43,575 bases of DNA from Gammaproteobacteria bacterium (GCA_963575655.1 CAUYTY010000155.1:1-43575), one strand, 5' to 3'. Shown: positions 27,191-36,809, counted from the first letter of the stretch. Made by a program: numbers and translations. Notes: generated from the sequence alone by a model not told the origin.

Positions 27191-29482
27191 CTATATCCCT
27201 TGAAGGGGCGCATAACCTAATACCAACCATTTGGTCCCATGGCCAGCAAACCTTATTTGTACTCGCCCCATTGGTCCGCTTCCCTCTATTTGCAAGACTA
27301 CCCCTTCTCCGAAACGCGGGTGACGCACCCGTTGCCCAAGGTATAACGAATCTGTTGATGTCTGGGGTGGGGCAGATATCGGAGTCATTGGAGCAGCTAC
27401 TGGTGTCGATATCCCAGCCAGCGATGGAGGCAACTTCTGAGAAGATCCGCGTGCGACCGAGGATATATTACTAGAAAAAGAAGAAGCTGCGGTTGAATGC
27501 GATTTTTGATACGGGGATACCGAGCGAGTTACGCTGCCCCGCATACGAACTTCTTTCACTAGGTGAGGCGGAATCTCCGCTAGGAAACGCGAAGGTAGAC
27601 ACGGATGATAGGAACCATGGAGGCGTCGCTGTTCTGCATAGGTCAAAATGAGACGACGCTCAGCACGGGTCATACCTACATAACACAATCGCCGTTCTTC
27701 TTCCAAACGGGTAACGGTATCCACGCTCCGTGCATTGGGGAAGAGGTCTTCCTCCATACCCACCATAAACACCAGCGGAAATTCCAATCCCTTGGCAGAG
27801 TGCAGCGTCATGAGTTGCACCTCACCAATATCACCACCAGGCGCCGCCTCTCCAGTGCCGAGGGCCGCTTCGGATAGAAAACGTACCAAACGCTGCTCAG
27901 ATTCTTGGTCCTGTTGGGCATATTCGCGGGCGGCATTTACCAATTCCGCAAGATTTTCTTCTCGGGCCTCGGCCGTTAGGCGATCTTCCTTTTTGTAATA
28001 TTCAACCAATCCCACGCGCGTCACCACCTGATCAACCATCTCGTGGAGTTCAAGTGTTGCGGCGGCCTGGGCCAATTCATCGATAAGTCTCAGAAATCCG
28101 AATACTGCATGGGCCGCACGTGATGCCAGGTGGTGTTGCTCCAAGGCCTGGATGGCCGCCTGCCATAAACTAATCCCCCATGACCTAGCTAATTCGCGCA
28201 GACTCTCCACCGTGCGATCACCAATAGCCCGCGTCGGCGTATTCACGATTCGCTCAAAGGCACCATCATCGTCACGATTGCTTATCAAACGCAGGTAGGC
28301 AATGGTGTCCTTAATCTCCGCCCGCTCATAGAAGCGTAATCCACCATAAACCTGAAAGGCTAGATCGGCACGCGACAATTCCTGCTCAAAAAGCCGCGAT
28401 TGGGCATTGGAACGATAGAGAATGGCGCAATCACCCAGACCACCCCCTTGAGTAACCCACTCCTGAATCCGTTCAACCACAAAACGAGCCTCCTCTATAT
28501 CAGCAATCGCCGTATAGAGCAGCAGCGGCTCCCCTGGTTGGCCCGCAGTCCATAACTGCTTACCGAGCCGACTCTGATTATGAGAAATGAGCTGGTTGGC
28601 TGCCTCCAAAATTTTGGCCGTCGAGCGGTAATTCTGCTCCAAACGAAAAACGCGAGTACCGGGAAAATCTTTGCTGAATTGCTGAATATTCTCGATACGC
28701 GCCCCACGCCATCCATAGATCGATTGGTCATCATCCCCGACAACAAATAGCGCCCCACTGTCTCCGGCAAGGAGGCGCAACCAGGAATATTGCAGATTAT
28801 TGGTATCCTGGAATTCATCAACCAAAAGGTGGCGAAATCTATCTCGATAATGAGCAAGGAGCGGGGGATGGTCGCGTAGCAATTCATGGGCACGCAGCAG
28901 CAACTCGGCAAAATCGACCAATCCGCCGCGTGCGCAGGCCTGCTCATAAACGGTATAGACACGCACCATGCCGCGTTCGTAAGGATTATTCTCAGCGGGT
29001 TGGAGATGATGAGCACGACGACCTTCGTCCTTATGACCGTTGATAAAGGCCGTCACCTGACGTGGCGGGAATTTGGTCTCATCCAATTCGAGTTCACGCA
29101 GAATGCGCCGGATCTGACGGAGTTGATCATCACTGTCCAAGACTTGGAAGGTTTGCGGCAGATTCGCATCCTGCCAGTGCTGACGTAGCAAGCGGTGACA
29201 TAACCCGTGAAAGGTTCCGACCCAACCCACACTACCCGATGGCAATCCGCATAGAGTCTCGATGCGTCCCCGGATCTCGCGCGCCGCCTTGTTAGTAAAG
29301 GTTACCGCGAGGATGCCAGAGGGACTCGCCACCTTGGTCTCTAATAGCCAGGCAATACGGTGCGCCAATACTCGGGTCTTGCCGCTACCCGCCCCGGCCA
29401 AAACCAAAATAGGACCCGGCGGCGCCGCAACGGCAACTCGCTGGGCATCATTGAGAGCATCAAGAAGACGGTCGGAGTGCAT
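27191..29482 (-). CDS. uvrD: ATP-dependent DNA helicase UvrD/Rep family
   Basis: A 763-residue superfamily 1A 3'-5' helicase for nucleotide-excision and mismatch repair. It begins like UvrD (LLDALNDAQRVAV). Walker A is AGAGSGKTRVLAHRI near residue 30, motif II LLVDEFQDTNN near 218, motif III DDDQSIYGWRGA near 247 and motif IV QNYRSTAKIL near 280. VQLMTLHSAKGLEFPLVFMV is near 557 and YVGMTRAERRL near 603. The C-terminus (LGQRVRHPRFGEGVVL, later GTKWLVLGYAPL) is the short Tudor-like RNA-polymerase-binding tail typical of UvrD rather than Rep. A Ser/Pro-rich linker precedes it. The length is slightly above E. coli UvrD (720). Confidence 0.93.
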   Translation of the reverse strand: MHSDRLLDALNDAQRVAVAAPPGPILVLAGAGSGKTRVLAHRIAWLLETKVASPSGILAVTFTNKAAREIRGRIETLCGLPSGSVGWVGTFHGLCHRLLRQHWQDANLPQTFQVLDSDDQLRQIRRILRELELDETKFPPRQVTAFINGHKDEGRRAHHLQPAENNPYERGMVRVYTVYEQACARGGLVDFAELLLRAHELLRDHPPLLAHYRDRFRHLLVDEFQDTNNLQYSWLRLLAGDSGALFVVGDDDQSIYGWRGARIENIQQFSKDFPGTRVFRLEQNYRSTAKILEAANQLISHNQSRLGKQLWTAGQPGEPLLLYTAIADIEEARFVVERIQEWVTQGGGLGDCAILYRSNAQSRLFEQELSRADLAFQVYGGLRFYERAEIKDTIAYLRLISNRDDDGAFERIVNTPTRAIGDRTVESLRELARSWGISLWQAAIQALEQHHLASRAAHAVFGFLRLIDELAQAAATLELHEMVDQVVTRVGLVEYYKKEDRLTAEAREENLAELVNAAREYAQQDQESEQRLVRFLSEAALGTGEAAPGGDIGEVQLMTLHSAKGLEFPLVFMVGMEEDLFPNARSVDTVTRLEEERRLCYVGMTRAERRLILTYAEQRRLHGSYHPCLPSRFLAEIPPHLVKEVRMRGSVTRSVSPYQKSHSTAASSFSSNISSVARGSSQKLPPSLAGISTPVAAPMTPISAPPQTSTDSLYLGQRVRHPRFGEGVVLQIEGSGPMGRVQIRFAGHGTKWLVLGYAPLQGI

Positions 29483-29605
29483 GGGGGAAATTGATTGCCT
29501 ATCTGAAAAATAAAAGTCAACGCCAATGAGATCAAAAAATCTTCCGCTATTTTAGAATAAGGAAGTTTTTAATCCTGTGACGTTGACTGGTGGGGTTGCT
29601 TTGTT

Positions 29606-29698
29606 TAATCAAAATTTCCAGCTATACGGTGAGAAACGAAAACTCCCCTATCCCGAAGGGAGAGGGGAGAAAGTCAAATAGCTGGCAACTTGAGTTTA
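29606..29698. repeat. family A-like element after folD (93 bp)
   Basis: The right end GGCAACTTGAGTTTA (29684-29698) is family A. The left end TAATCAAAATTTCCAGCTAT (29606-29625) mirrors its extended form through the shared CCAGCTAT block. Inside, ACTCCCCT and AGAGGGGAG form a hairpin (29641-29668), and ACGGTGAGAAACGAAAA matches, inverted, a segment of the element at 32884-33055. The right end lies nine bases from the folD stop. Confidence 0.6.
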
Positions 29699-29707
29699 TT
29701 TAAGATC

Positions 29708-30562
29708 TTAACGATGGAACTTTTCCGCAGCTTCCAACGTATTTTGCAGGAGAGTGGCCACCGTCATTGGACCGACACCACCGGGAACGGGAGTAATCCA
29801 ACCCGCCGATTTGCGGGCGGTCTCAAACTCTACGTCACCCACCAATCGACCATTGGGTTGGCGGTTAATACCCACATCGATAACAACAGCACCAGGGCGG
29901 ATCCAATCTCCTTTGATCAAACCAGGACGACCCACTGCCACTACCAGAACCTCAGCCCGGGCCACATGAGTGGGCAAATCACGCGTAGCAATATGACAGA
30001 CTGTTACCGTACATTCGGCAAGCAATAGCTCCAAAGCCATGGGGCGTCCCACAATATTGGAGGCGCCGACCACGACTGCCTCACGGCCGCGCAATTCAAT
30101 TCCAGTCGATGCTAATAGAGTAATTACGCCCTGTGGAGTACAGGGACGTAGAACTGGCATACTGAGCGCCAAACGACCTACGTTATAGGGATGGAAACCA
30201 TCCACATCCTTATCCGGGCGGATACGCTCAACCACCTGCTCTTGGTTAATATGCTGCGGCAGCGGCTGTTGAACGAGAATACCATCCACCATCGGATCGT
30301 CATTGAGGCGATCAATTAGGGCCAATAGGTCTTGCTGTGGAACTTGGGTGGGAAGGTCATAGAAAAATGAATTGATCCCCGTTTCCAAACAGGCGTGGCG
30401 TTTATTACGCACATAGACCTCGGACGCGGGATCCTTACCAATCAAAAGAACGGCCAGACCGGGGGCGCGCAATCCTGCGGCGAGACGTTCCTGAACACGC
30501 ACCCGTACCGCCTCCCGTACCCGGCTCGCAATTGCTTTACCATCGATAATCTGCGCACTCAT
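29708..30562 (-). CDS. folD: bifunctional methylenetetrahydrofolate dehydrogenase/cyclohydrolase
   Basis: A 284-residue cytosolic enzyme that interconverts 5,10-methylene-, methenyl- and 10-formyl-tetrahydrofolate. Start ATG 30562 ([12 protein letters not shown]) overlaps the argF stop by ATGA; a longer frame upstream is an artefact of reading through argF. Signature regions are the catalytic [14 protein letters not shown] near residue 50, [12 protein letters not shown] near 95, [17 protein letters not shown] near 162 and the closing [20 protein letters not shown]. It is the third gene of argD-argF-folD, translationally coupled to argF. It supplies one-carbon units and links loosely to the glycine cleavage genes 10 kb away. 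Confidence 0.95.
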   Translation of the reverse strand: MSAQIIDGKAIASRVREAVRVRVQERLAAGLRAPGLAVLLIGKDPASEVYVRNKRHACLETGINSFFYDLPTQVPQQDLLALIDRLNDDPMVDGILVQQPLPQHINQEQVVERIRPDKDVDGFHPYNVGRLALSMPVLRPCTPQGVITLLASTGIELRGREAVVVGASNIVGRPMALELLLAECTVTVCHIATRDLPTHVARAEVLVVAVGRPGLIKGDWIRPGAVVIDVGINRQPNGRLVGDVEFETARKSAGWITPVPGGVGPMTVATLLQNTLEAAEKFHR

Positions 30563-31461
30563 TGGAGTAGCCACTCCAAAAGGGCTTTCTGCGCATGGAG
30601 GCGATTTTCGGCCTCGTCCCAAATCACACTCTGGGGACCGTCGATCACCTCCGCTGCGACCTCCTCGCCACGGTGGGCGGGTAGGCAATGCATGAATAGC
30701 GCGTCCGGGGCGGCAACGGCCATTACCGCAGTGTTGACCTGATAGCCCGCAAAAGCCACGTCACGCGCTTTCCGTTCGGTCTCCTGGCCCATGCTCGTCC
30801 AGACATCGGTAGTGACCAGATGGGCGCCCTGGACCGCTACCATGGGGTCGCGCGTTAACATAACACGATCGGTCGCCGCAGCCAGTAGCTCCGGGAGCGG
30901 TTCATATCCCACCGGGCAGGCAATACGCAACTGGAAATCAAATAATTGCGCGGCGTGGATGTAGGTATTGCAGACATTATTCCCGTCCCCCACCCACGCC
31001 ACGGTTTTACCGCGTAGCGAGCCGCGATGTTCCTGAAAGGTTTGGATATCGGCCAGGATTTGGCAGGGATGGAAGCGATCGGTAAGGGCATTGATCACTG
31101 GTACCCGTGAGCAGGCCGCAAAGGACTCAATACGTTCGTGGGTCGAGGTCCGGATCATCACCACGTCCACCATTCTCGACAGGACCTGGGCCGTGTCCGT
31201 GATGGGTTCCCCGCGTCCGAGCTGGGTATCATGGGGGGAGAGAAAGATGCTACTCCCCCCGCATTGGGCCATCGCTGCCTCGAAAGAGACCCGAGTACGG
31301 GTCGATGCCTTTTCGAAGATCATGGCCAGCACTTTGCCCCGGAAGGGTTCATAGCGGGTACCGGCACACTGGAGGGCCTTGAGTTCAGCAGCGCGATCAA
31401 GGAGATGCGCCGCTTCGCTGGGGGTAAGGTCAAGGAGAGTTAGGAAATGGCGCACAACCAT
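30559..31461 (-). CDS. argF: ornithine carbamoyltransferase
   Basis: A 300-residue enzyme that makes citrulline from ornithine and carbamoyl phosphate in arginine biosynthesis. The carbamoyl-phosphate motif [13 protein letters not shown] is near residue 50. The [15 protein letters not shown] segment is near residue 131, [19 protein letters not shown] near 153, and the ornithine-binding [11 protein letters not shown] near 258 holds the catalytic Cys. Length is normal for the anabolic enzyme. It follows argD by 15 bp and overlaps folD by four bases, so the three genes are one operon. Confidence 0.95.
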   Translation of the reverse strand: MVVRHFLTLLDLTPSEAAHLLDRAAELKALQCAGTRYEPFRGKVLAMIFEKASTRTRVSFEAAMAQCGGSSIFLSPHDTQLGRGEPITDTAQVLSRMVDVVMIRTSTHERIESFAACSRVPVINALTDRFHPCQILADIQTFQEHRGSLRGKTVAWVGDGNNVCNTYIHAAQLFDFQLRIACPVGYEPLPELLAAATDRVMLTRDPMVAVQGAHLVTTDVWTSMGQETERKARDVAFAGYQVNTAVMAVAAPDALFMHCLPAHRGEEVAAEVIDGPQSVIWDEAENRLHAQKALLEWLLQ

Positions 31462-31476
31462 GTCTCGTGCTTGTGG

Positions 31477-32658
31477 TTAATCCGGGGATAACAGGAAATC
31501 GCGCACCACCTGGGCGACTAGCCGCACGAGTTGATCCGCTTCGTCATCGGACAGGATGAGGGGTGGCAACAGGCGTACCACTGTATCCTGAGTCACATTC
31601 AGGATCACCCCTGCTTCCAGGGCGAGGGTGACTAATTCTTTACAGGGGGCAGCCAATTCGATGCCGATCATCAATCCCTTGCCACGTACTGTCACTACTC
31701 CCTGGAGCCCCGCCAAGGCAGCACTCAACTCGATACGGATGCGGTTGCCCAGGGTCTCAGCGCGGGCCACCAGGCGTTCGGTCTCGATGGTCTTGAGCAC
31801 TGCCGCAGCAGCGGCACAAGCCAGGGGATTGCCACCAAAGGTGCTGCCGTGATTGCCGGGACCAAACAAGGTTGCAGCTTGACCATGTGCCAGGCAGGCA
31901 CCAATCGGCACCCCGTTGGCCAGGCCCTTGGCCAGACACACTACATCGGGCAGCACCCGCTCATGCTGATAGGCAAACCACTGTCCGGTCCGTCCCAACC
32001 CGCACTGAATCTCATCCAACATCATGAGCCAGCCCTGTTGGTCGCATAACGCCCGCATCTGAGTGAGGTAGCGGGGGTCCGGGATATTGATCCCCCCCTC
32101 GCCCTGGATGGACTCCACCAACACCGCGACCACGTCGGAGCGCTCATCGGCGATCTGGGTCAGGGCCTGGATATCGTTGTAGGGCACCCGGACAAACCCT
32201 CCGACCAGCGGTTCAAAACCCGCCTGAACCTTGTGGCTACCGGTAGCAGAGAGCGTGGCAAGCGTCCGACCATGGAAGCTGTTTTCCATCACTACCACGA
32301 CGGGTACATCGATGTTGCGCTGCCGACCATGGAGGCGGGCCAACTTGAGCGCGGCCTCTACTGCCTCGGCCCCGGAATTGCCGAAGAATACCCGCTCCAT
32401 CCCAGACAGGTGACACAAGTGGCGTGAGAGCTGCTCCTGAAGCGGGATGCGAAACAGGTTGGAGGTATGGATCAAGCGTTGCGCCTGATGCGTAATCGCC
32501 ATCGTCACGGCAGGATGGGCGTGACCCAATGCACAGACTGCGATCCCACCCAGGGCATCCAAGTACTTTTTGCCATATTCATCCCAGAGCCACACTCCTT
32601 CACCATGGGTGAAGGCGACGGGGAGCCGAGCGTAGGTATTCATCAGATGGTTAGACAT
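31477..32658 (-). CDS. argD: acetylornithine aminotransferase
   Basis: A 393-residue class III PLP aminotransferase acting on N-acetylornithine (and often N-succinyl-diaminopimelate). It shows the typical start NTYARLPVAFTHGEGVWLWD, the FFGNSGAEAVEAALKLAR phosphate-binding segment near residue 95, and the LMMLDEIQCGLGRTGQWFAY region near 215. The PLP Lys is in CLAKGLANGVPIGA near 245. AGGAAGAAGAG sits about six bases before ATG 32658. It is the first gene of argD-argF-folD on the minus strand. Confidence 0.95.
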   Translation of the reverse strand: MSNHLMNTYARLPVAFTHGEGVWLWDEYGKKYLDALGGIAVCALGHAHPAVTMAITHQAQRLIHTSNLFRIPLQEQLSRHLCHLSGMERVFFGNSGAEAVEAALKLARLHGRQRNIDVPVVVVMENSFHGRTLATLSATGSHKVQAGFEPLVGGFVRVPYNDIQALTQIADERSDVVAVLVESIQGEGGINIPDPRYLTQMRALCDQQGWLMMLDEIQCGLGRTGQWFAYQHERVLPDVVCLAKGLANGVPIGACLAHGQAATLFGPGNHGSTFGGNPLACAAAAAVLKTIETERLVARAETLGNRIRIELSAALAGLQGVVTVRGKGLMIGIELAAPCKELVTLALEAGVILNVTQDTVVRLLPPLILSDDEADQLVRLVAQVVRDFLLSPD

Positions 32659-32770
32659 TTACTCTTCTTCCTATGTAATCACCTTCAATTTCAGCGCTGT
32701 ATCACTCAGGTCGGGTAAGCAGGCAACATCATCGTCACGGAGTCCACACCAAGGGCAACCGTTCAATCTC

Positions 32771-32880
32771 TCAGGGAATGTACTGTCTCACCCGCCGAAC
32801 CGCTGGTAGATCTTCACCGCGATCCTCCAGGGACTTGAGCATAATCGAGGTCAACGAGTAGGGGTAGAGTGTCGTGCCCT
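32771..32880 (-). pseudogene. C-terminal gene fragment, family unknown
   Basis: One minus-strand frame from 32880 to a TGA at 32771 reads like real protein (TTLYPYSLTSIMLKSLEDRG, then EDLPAVRRVRQYIP). It has no start of its own and its upstream side ends exactly where the family A element at 32884 begins. It is probably the tail of a gene cut off by rearrangement. I do not recognise the family. Confidence 0.4.
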
Positions 32881-32883
32881 ATT

Positions 32884-33055
32884 TAACCCAAGTTGCCACC
32901 TAGCGCGCTTTTCTCCCCTCGCCCTCCAGGGGGGCGAGGCCGGGGTGAGAGCGTGATGCTAACAAATCAACAAATTCTCGCCCTCACCCCAACCCTTCTC
33001 TCCCGAGGGCGAGGGGCCTTTTCGTTTCTCACCGCATAGGTGACAACTTGAGTTA
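32884..33055. repeat. family A element supplying the stop of the L,D-transpeptidase gene
   Basis: The left end is TAACCCAAGTTGCCACCT (32884-32901), and the inverted right end AGGTGACAACTTGAGTTA is at 33038-33055. The core has long palindromes of the CTCGCCCTC...GAGGGCGAGG type. The last three bases, TTA at 33053-33055, are the TAA stop of the minus-strand transpeptidase gene. It is non-coding. Confidence 0.8.
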
Positions 33056-34081
33056 TTTATCCGACCAGGTTCCAGCAATCACGCCCGTTTTCACCAGCGG
33101 AACTGCAGCCAGTACCGACTCCGCCGCCGGCGCGCCCCGATAGATAGGGAGCGGCACCCCCCAGGTTACCTGTGCTGCTTTCGCTACACGATTCCAATCT
33201 ATTTCGGCAAGATCCGCCCCCGCGTCTAGCAAGGCCTGACGTACTTGCGCCATAGCCTTACTACGTTGTTCGGAAAGATCATCACTCAAAAACGGATGAG
33301 TTTCCAGATACCAACGACCCGCAATACGTCCCACGACATAGGGCCGATTGACAATAGTTACCCGCATTCCCACCGGAACATTGGAAAATAAGTCAGAAAT
33401 GTCTTCTGGATAGAGTTGAACGCAGCCATGACTTACCCGCATCCCAACACCATAGGGTCGATTGGTGCCATGGATTAAATAACCAGGGAGATTCAAACGC
33501 AAGGCATAACGACCTAATGGGTTATCTGCGCCGGGGGCGACTACTGTGGGCAAGGAGTTTCCCATGCGGGCATATTCAGTACGAATCGATGGTGGTACCC
33601 GCCAAGAAGGTTCAATCTCTTTGGCGATGACGCGAGTATTGCCCTCGGGAGTGGCCCAACTGTCCCGACCAATACCTGTTGGATAGCTAATGACTGTCTG
33701 ACCATCTTCGAGATAGTAATAGAGCCGTAGAGCGGCAAGATTAATCACAATACCTTGACGCGGCCCTGGCGGCAACAAGTGTTGGGTCGGGATCAGGATA
33801 CGTGTCCCCTCCCCTGGCGATTGGGGATCGACATTGGGATTGGCATCCAGAATCTCGTCATGACCTATATCAAAATACCGTGCCACCTCTCGCAGAGCAT
33901 CCTGGGCGCGCAAACGAATCGCTACCAAGCTCCCAATCGCATCGCTACCCGGAGGGGGCAGTGCAAAACGAGAAACTGCTTGTGTGGGTAGAGAAGATAC
34001 ATTGATACAAGCGCTCAGCAATGTCATCAGAATCAGTCCCAACCCTCTCCACATCCGGTTGGTTATACCAAATCCGAACAT
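33053..34081 (-). CDS. LysM-containing L,D-transpeptidase lipoprotein (YkuD family)
   Basis: A 342-residue envelope protein. ATG 34081 gives MFGFGITNRMWRGLGLILMT, then LLSAC, a lipobox, so it is a likely lipoprotein; an ATG at 34054 is also possible. A LysM-like peptidoglycan-binding region (DALREVARYFDIGHDEILDA, then NPNVD) covers residues about 60-110. The YkuD catalytic domain follows, with HGTNRPYGVGMRVSHGCVQL near 200-222, where the His and Cys are catalytic. Such enzymes form 3-3 peptidoglycan cross-links or attach lipoproteins to the wall. Its stop codon lies in the terminal repeat of an intergenic element, so the original C-terminus may have been altered. It starts 16 bp after the DUF29 gene. 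Confidence 0.9.
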   Translation of the reverse strand: MFGFGITNRMWRGLGLILMTLLSACINVSSLPTQAVSRFALPPPGSDAIGSLVAIRLRAQDALREVARYFDIGHDEILDANPNVDPQSPGEGTRILIPTQHLLPPGPRQGIVINLAALRLYYYLEDGQTVISYPTGIGRDSWATPEGNTRVIAKEIEPSWRVPPSIRTEYARMGNSLPTVVAPGADNPLGRYALRLNLPGYLIHGTNRPYGVGMRVSHGCVQLYPEDISDLFSNVPVGMRVTIVNRPYVVGRIAGRWYLETHPFLSDDLSEQRSKAMAQVRQALLDAGADLAEIDWNRVAKAAQVTWGVPLPIYRGAPAAESVLAAVPLVKTGVIAGTWSDK

Positions 34082-34097
34082 GTTGATTTTGTATTCA

Positions 34098-34571
34098 TCA
34101 TTCAGGTGTTGGATAATACTCATCATCAAGAATCTGTGTTTGGGTATATGGGCAGGTCTCTGGGAATAAATTGGTTGGCAACTGTGTTTCCTTATTGGCT
34201 AGCTCAACCGCATCCTCGTAGGCCTCCGTAATCAGTTCAGTAAGTAGCGACTTCAAACCAGGAGACTTTCGTAGACGCTTTCCAATTCTGGTACGTTGCT
34301 CAATAATGGTAAAATGCCAACTACGACCATCAAATTCTCTCCATTTCTCTGATAGGTGCAAATACTGAAATTGCCACTTCAGTAAATGCGCCAAAAGAAT
34401 AACGAGTCGATTTTCTAGCTCATTGCGTTCACTGCTACCCATATCGCCCAGTTCTTCCAGTAGATGTGGGATATCTAATTCTAAGAATTGCCCCTGGCTA
34501 AGCAATTCTGCATTACGCATCGCCCAGGCGGAGAAGTCTTTTTCATACAGCGCACCAAGGTTAGTCATCAT
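34098..34571 (-). CDS. DUF29 family protein
   Basis: A 157-residue cytosolic protein of the DUF29 family. It shows the typical start LYEKDFSAWAMRNAELLSQG, the LDIPHLLEELGDMGSSERNE block (residues about 32-52), a helical VILLAHLLKWQFQ segment and the WHFTIIEQRTRI region. The biochemical function of the family is unknown; it is common and multicopy in cyanobacteria and some proteobacteria. It is the first gene before the L,D-transpeptidase, with a 16-bp gap, so the two are probably co-transcribed. Two adjacent ATG codons at 34571 and 34568 are both possible starts. Confidence 0.88.
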   Translation of the reverse strand: MMTNLGALYEKDFSAWAMRNAELLSQGQFLELDIPHLLEELGDMGSSERNELENRLVILLAHLLKWQFQYLHLSEKWREFDGRSWHFTIIEQRTRIGKRLRKSPGLKSLLTELITEAYEDAVELANKETQLPTNLFPETCPYTQTQILDDEYYPTPE

Positions 34572-34597
34572 AATTATCCGAGTTAACGATATCTATC

Positions 34598-34710
34598 TAG
34601 TGCCTGACCGGAAACCCCAACTTTTCTCGTTCCCACGCTCCAGCGTGGAACGAGATAATCCTGCGACCCCTCCGGGTTGTAAAATCAAGACGGTTTTTGT
34701 CCAGACAATA
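34598..34710. repeat. family B inverted-repeat element (113 bp)
   Basis: The left end is TAGTGCCTGACCGGAAAC (34598-34615). The inverted right end GTTTTTGTCCAGACAATA is at 34693-34710. The core contains the palindrome CGTTCCCACGCTCCAGCGTGGAACG (split here as CGTTCCCACGCT and AGCGTGGAACG), a motif known from many repeat-rich proteobacterial genomes. Non-coding. The remaining part of this gap (34711-34893) shows no gene. Confidence 0.7.
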
Positions 34711-34893
34711 TCTAAGCCCAATTGCTACCTACAATCCGCTAGGTCGTCAGAACACCCTGTGAGCAAGAGTAAATCATACACCAATCCATTGACATCTCAA
34801 CCGGAAATGATACTCTCTCGTGCCAGAAAGGGGCTCGATAATTAATTTTTATCGGCACCAATACTATTGCTTCGTAATACATCTATTGATGAC

Positions 34894-35074
34894 TGATTCA
34901 AGCAGCTACCCACGACCCCAACCAACTGTTGTTCGGTAACGGCTGCTGGAATTCAGATGCCATAGCTGGCTATGGCCGATGGCTCGCGTTATCTGCGAAA
35001 TCCCGTTTACGGGGGGATTGAGGGGGGACGATTGGATGCGATCCCGAATTTTGAATAGGTGGCAACTTGGGTTA
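34894..35074. repeat. family A element upstream of the glycoside-hydrolase-like gene (181 bp)
   Basis: The right end AGGTGGCAACTTGGGTTA (35057-35074) is exact family A. The left end at 34894-34911 is degenerate (TGATTCAAGCAGCTACCC). About 70 bp next to the right end are nearly identical to the element at 38314-38461, with a one-base difference in a G-run. It ends 26 bp before the start codon at 35101. Confidence 0.65.
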
Positions 35075-35100
35075 ACTAATATGACGAGGAATCAACCATA

Positions 35101-36624
35101 ATGAATGTATATCAACAAGCACATCGCTACTTTCCTGTTATGCGATTTAATCTACTGCTCTGCTTTGTCTTGAGCATGGGATTTTCCGAATCATCGCTGG
35201 CGCGGTCCATTCTAGATTCGTCCGCTACTCAGATGCTGGTCGCCCGAGAAACCAGGCACAAACAGCCCCCGGCTAAATCGGTCTCACCTGAAGTAACTGC
35301 CTTCCTAAATGGACCACAGATACCAACCGATCTGTCAGCTACTGGGATATACCCAAATGGCTATCAGATGCATCTTGGTATCTATTCGCCCGCTCCCACT
35401 CCCAGCATCTTCGTTCCCAACAAAACTAACCTCCAGCGCGTTATAGAGGGAGGGTTTACTGTTGCTGGCCCGTTTTATCAACGTGATCTAGATGAGAAAG
35501 TTCAGATTACCAGAGAGGTCGTACGACAGAAGATACACGTTGCCATTCAAATTGAAGGCCCCTCCTCACTCTTCAAAGATAATGTCAGTATGAAGGAGCG
35601 ACCGGCAGTCATGAGTAATATACGGGATGAGGACTTGCGTGCGCATATTGGTAACAGGATGTCTGCTTTCCTTAGCGACCCCAACATCGAACCATGGATC
35701 TCCTCCTGGGCAGCTACACCAGAGGAACTTCGTCCAGGAAAACCCGAGGAACTTCGTTACCTTGATGTTTTTAGCAACGAAGTTCGCGCCCGAGACCGAC
35801 GTCGGCGTCCGATCTTCAATTATCAACCCAACAATCGTAATGCCTCCGCTCTGCAAGAAATTACCCGCAGCCTTGACATTGTATTTATGGGTGCCTACAC
35901 GAGCGCCATTGGTTGGTCGGAAAATCATGCTGCACGTATCCACTGGGCGATGGATCAGATAACCCAAGCAGCCCAGGTTGGGCAAAAAATCCCCATGATA
36001 GGATTACAACTCTCCAAAGACCTGCCGGGATTTACATCCGACACATTACAGGACAGCCCAGAAACTGCCGAACGTCTCCGTACCTTGCTCCGTCACGATA
36101 TGTGGCTATCCTTGGCGCGCGGGGCTAAGGCTATTCAAATCTGGTCTATGGCAGAAAAACGCGACGATCTGACCACTCACCGTGAACAATTCGATGCCTA
36201 CGCATCAGTAACTCAGGAGCTTACTGGCCAATTGGGGTTACAGACCCCACTCCTCTTCGGTATTCCACGCCATGATGTAAATGCTGAGGTTCTAAGCGGC
36301 CCAACAACGGTTCAGGCAAGTGACGATGAACCGCTGTCGAAAGCAAAGGCAGCCGATTCCCTCTTTGTCAGAGATATCCTCGGTCAACGTTGGCCGAGCA
36401 TCACACTCGCCAACTTGGCATTATCCGGGTCACGAACATTGGTGGTGGTTAATTCGGTGCGGGAACCGATACGCGTTGGACTTTCTGGTATTCCGTCTGG
36501 GTTGTACTGCACGGATTTGGTGGGTGGTAGTGCACGCCAAGCAGCACGCGACCAGAATCGCATCATCCTGAATATGCCAGCGTTTGGGGTGTGGGTCGGT
36601 CGATTGAATGCACTTGAAAAATAA
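35101..36624 (+). CDS. secreted putative TIM-barrel glycoside hydrolase
   Basis: A 507-residue exported protein. GAGGA (35086-35090) lies ten bases before ATG 35101. A signal peptide is visible at residues about 14-35 (MRFNLLLCFVLSMGFSESSL, then A). The central part reads like an alpha/beta barrel sugar hydrolase (YQMHLGIYSPAPTPSIF; WISSWAATPEELRPGKPEEL; RRPIFNYQPNN; IVFMGAYTSAIGW; LSLARGAKAIQIWSM). The C-terminus (SRTLVVVNSVREPIRVGL) resembles the beta domain that closes many such enzymes. I cannot name the family or assign catalytic acids with certainty. It converges with an alginate-lyase-like gene, so action on a uronate-containing or envelope polysaccharide is plausible but inferred. Confidence 0.55.
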   Translation: MNVYQQAHRYFPVMRFNLLLCFVLSMGFSESSLARSILDSSATQMLVARETRHKQPPAKSVSPEVTAFLNGPQIPTDLSATGIYPNGYQMHLGIYSPAPTPSIFVPNKTNLQRVIEGGFTVAGPFYQRDLDEKVQITREVVRQKIHVAIQIEGPSSLFKDNVSMKERPAVMSNIRDEDLRAHIGNRMSAFLSDPNIEPWISSWAATPEELRPGKPEELRYLDVFSNEVRARDRRRRPIFNYQPNNRNASALQEITRSLDIVFMGAYTSAIGWSENHAARIHWAMDQITQAAQVGQKIPMIGLQLSKDLPGFTSDTLQDSPETAERLRTLLRHDMWLSLARGAKAIQIWSMAEKRDDLTTHREQFDAYASVTQELTGQLGLQTPLLFGIPRHDVNAEVLSGPTTVQASDDEPLSKAKAADSLFVRDILGQRWPSITLANLALSGSRTLVVVNSVREPIRVGLSGIPSGLYCTDLVGGSARQAARDQNRIILNMPAFGVWVGRLNALEK

Positions 36625-36655
36625 GAGACCTAACCCGAGATTATTTGAACATCCC

Positions 36656-36698
36656 GTAACTATTCATTCCTTCTAACGGAAGGGAGAGTGAATAATTA
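36656..36698. repeat. family C-type hairpin after the hydrolase gene
   Basis: GTAACTATTCATTCCTTC (36656-36673) pairs imperfectly with the inverted copy ending TGAATAATTA at 36698 around TAAC. It lies 31 bp after the stop and abuts the next element. It could act as a terminator. Confidence 0.5.
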
Positions 36699-36808
36699 GT
36701 GTCTGACTGAAAATCTCGATTTTGTATTTTATACCTCGGAGAAGGCACCGTAGAATCTTGCGCCTCCTCTCCGAGGTATAAAAGCAAGACGGTTTCCGGT
36801 CAAACATA
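36697..36808. repeat. family B element between convergent genes (112 bp)
   Basis: The left end is TAGTGTCTGACTGAAAAT (36697-36714) and the inverted right end GTTTCCGGTCAAACATA is at 36792-36808. The core forms a strong hairpin, ATACCTCGGAGA perfectly matching TCTCCGAGGTAT, with an AGGC/GCCT extension. It stops one base before the stop codon of the alginate-lyase-like gene and could terminate both convergent transcripts. Confidence 0.7.
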
Positions 36809-36809
36809 G

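Noticed and set aside
30563-30688. 42-residue N-terminal extension of folD
   Set aside because: It overlaps argF coding sequence in another frame, and the ATGA overlap start at 30562 matches the family N-terminus.
34760-34845. 28-residue GTG-start frame (MSKSKSYTNPLTSQ...)
   Set aside because: It is too short, has no clear ribosome-binding site and lies between repeat elements.
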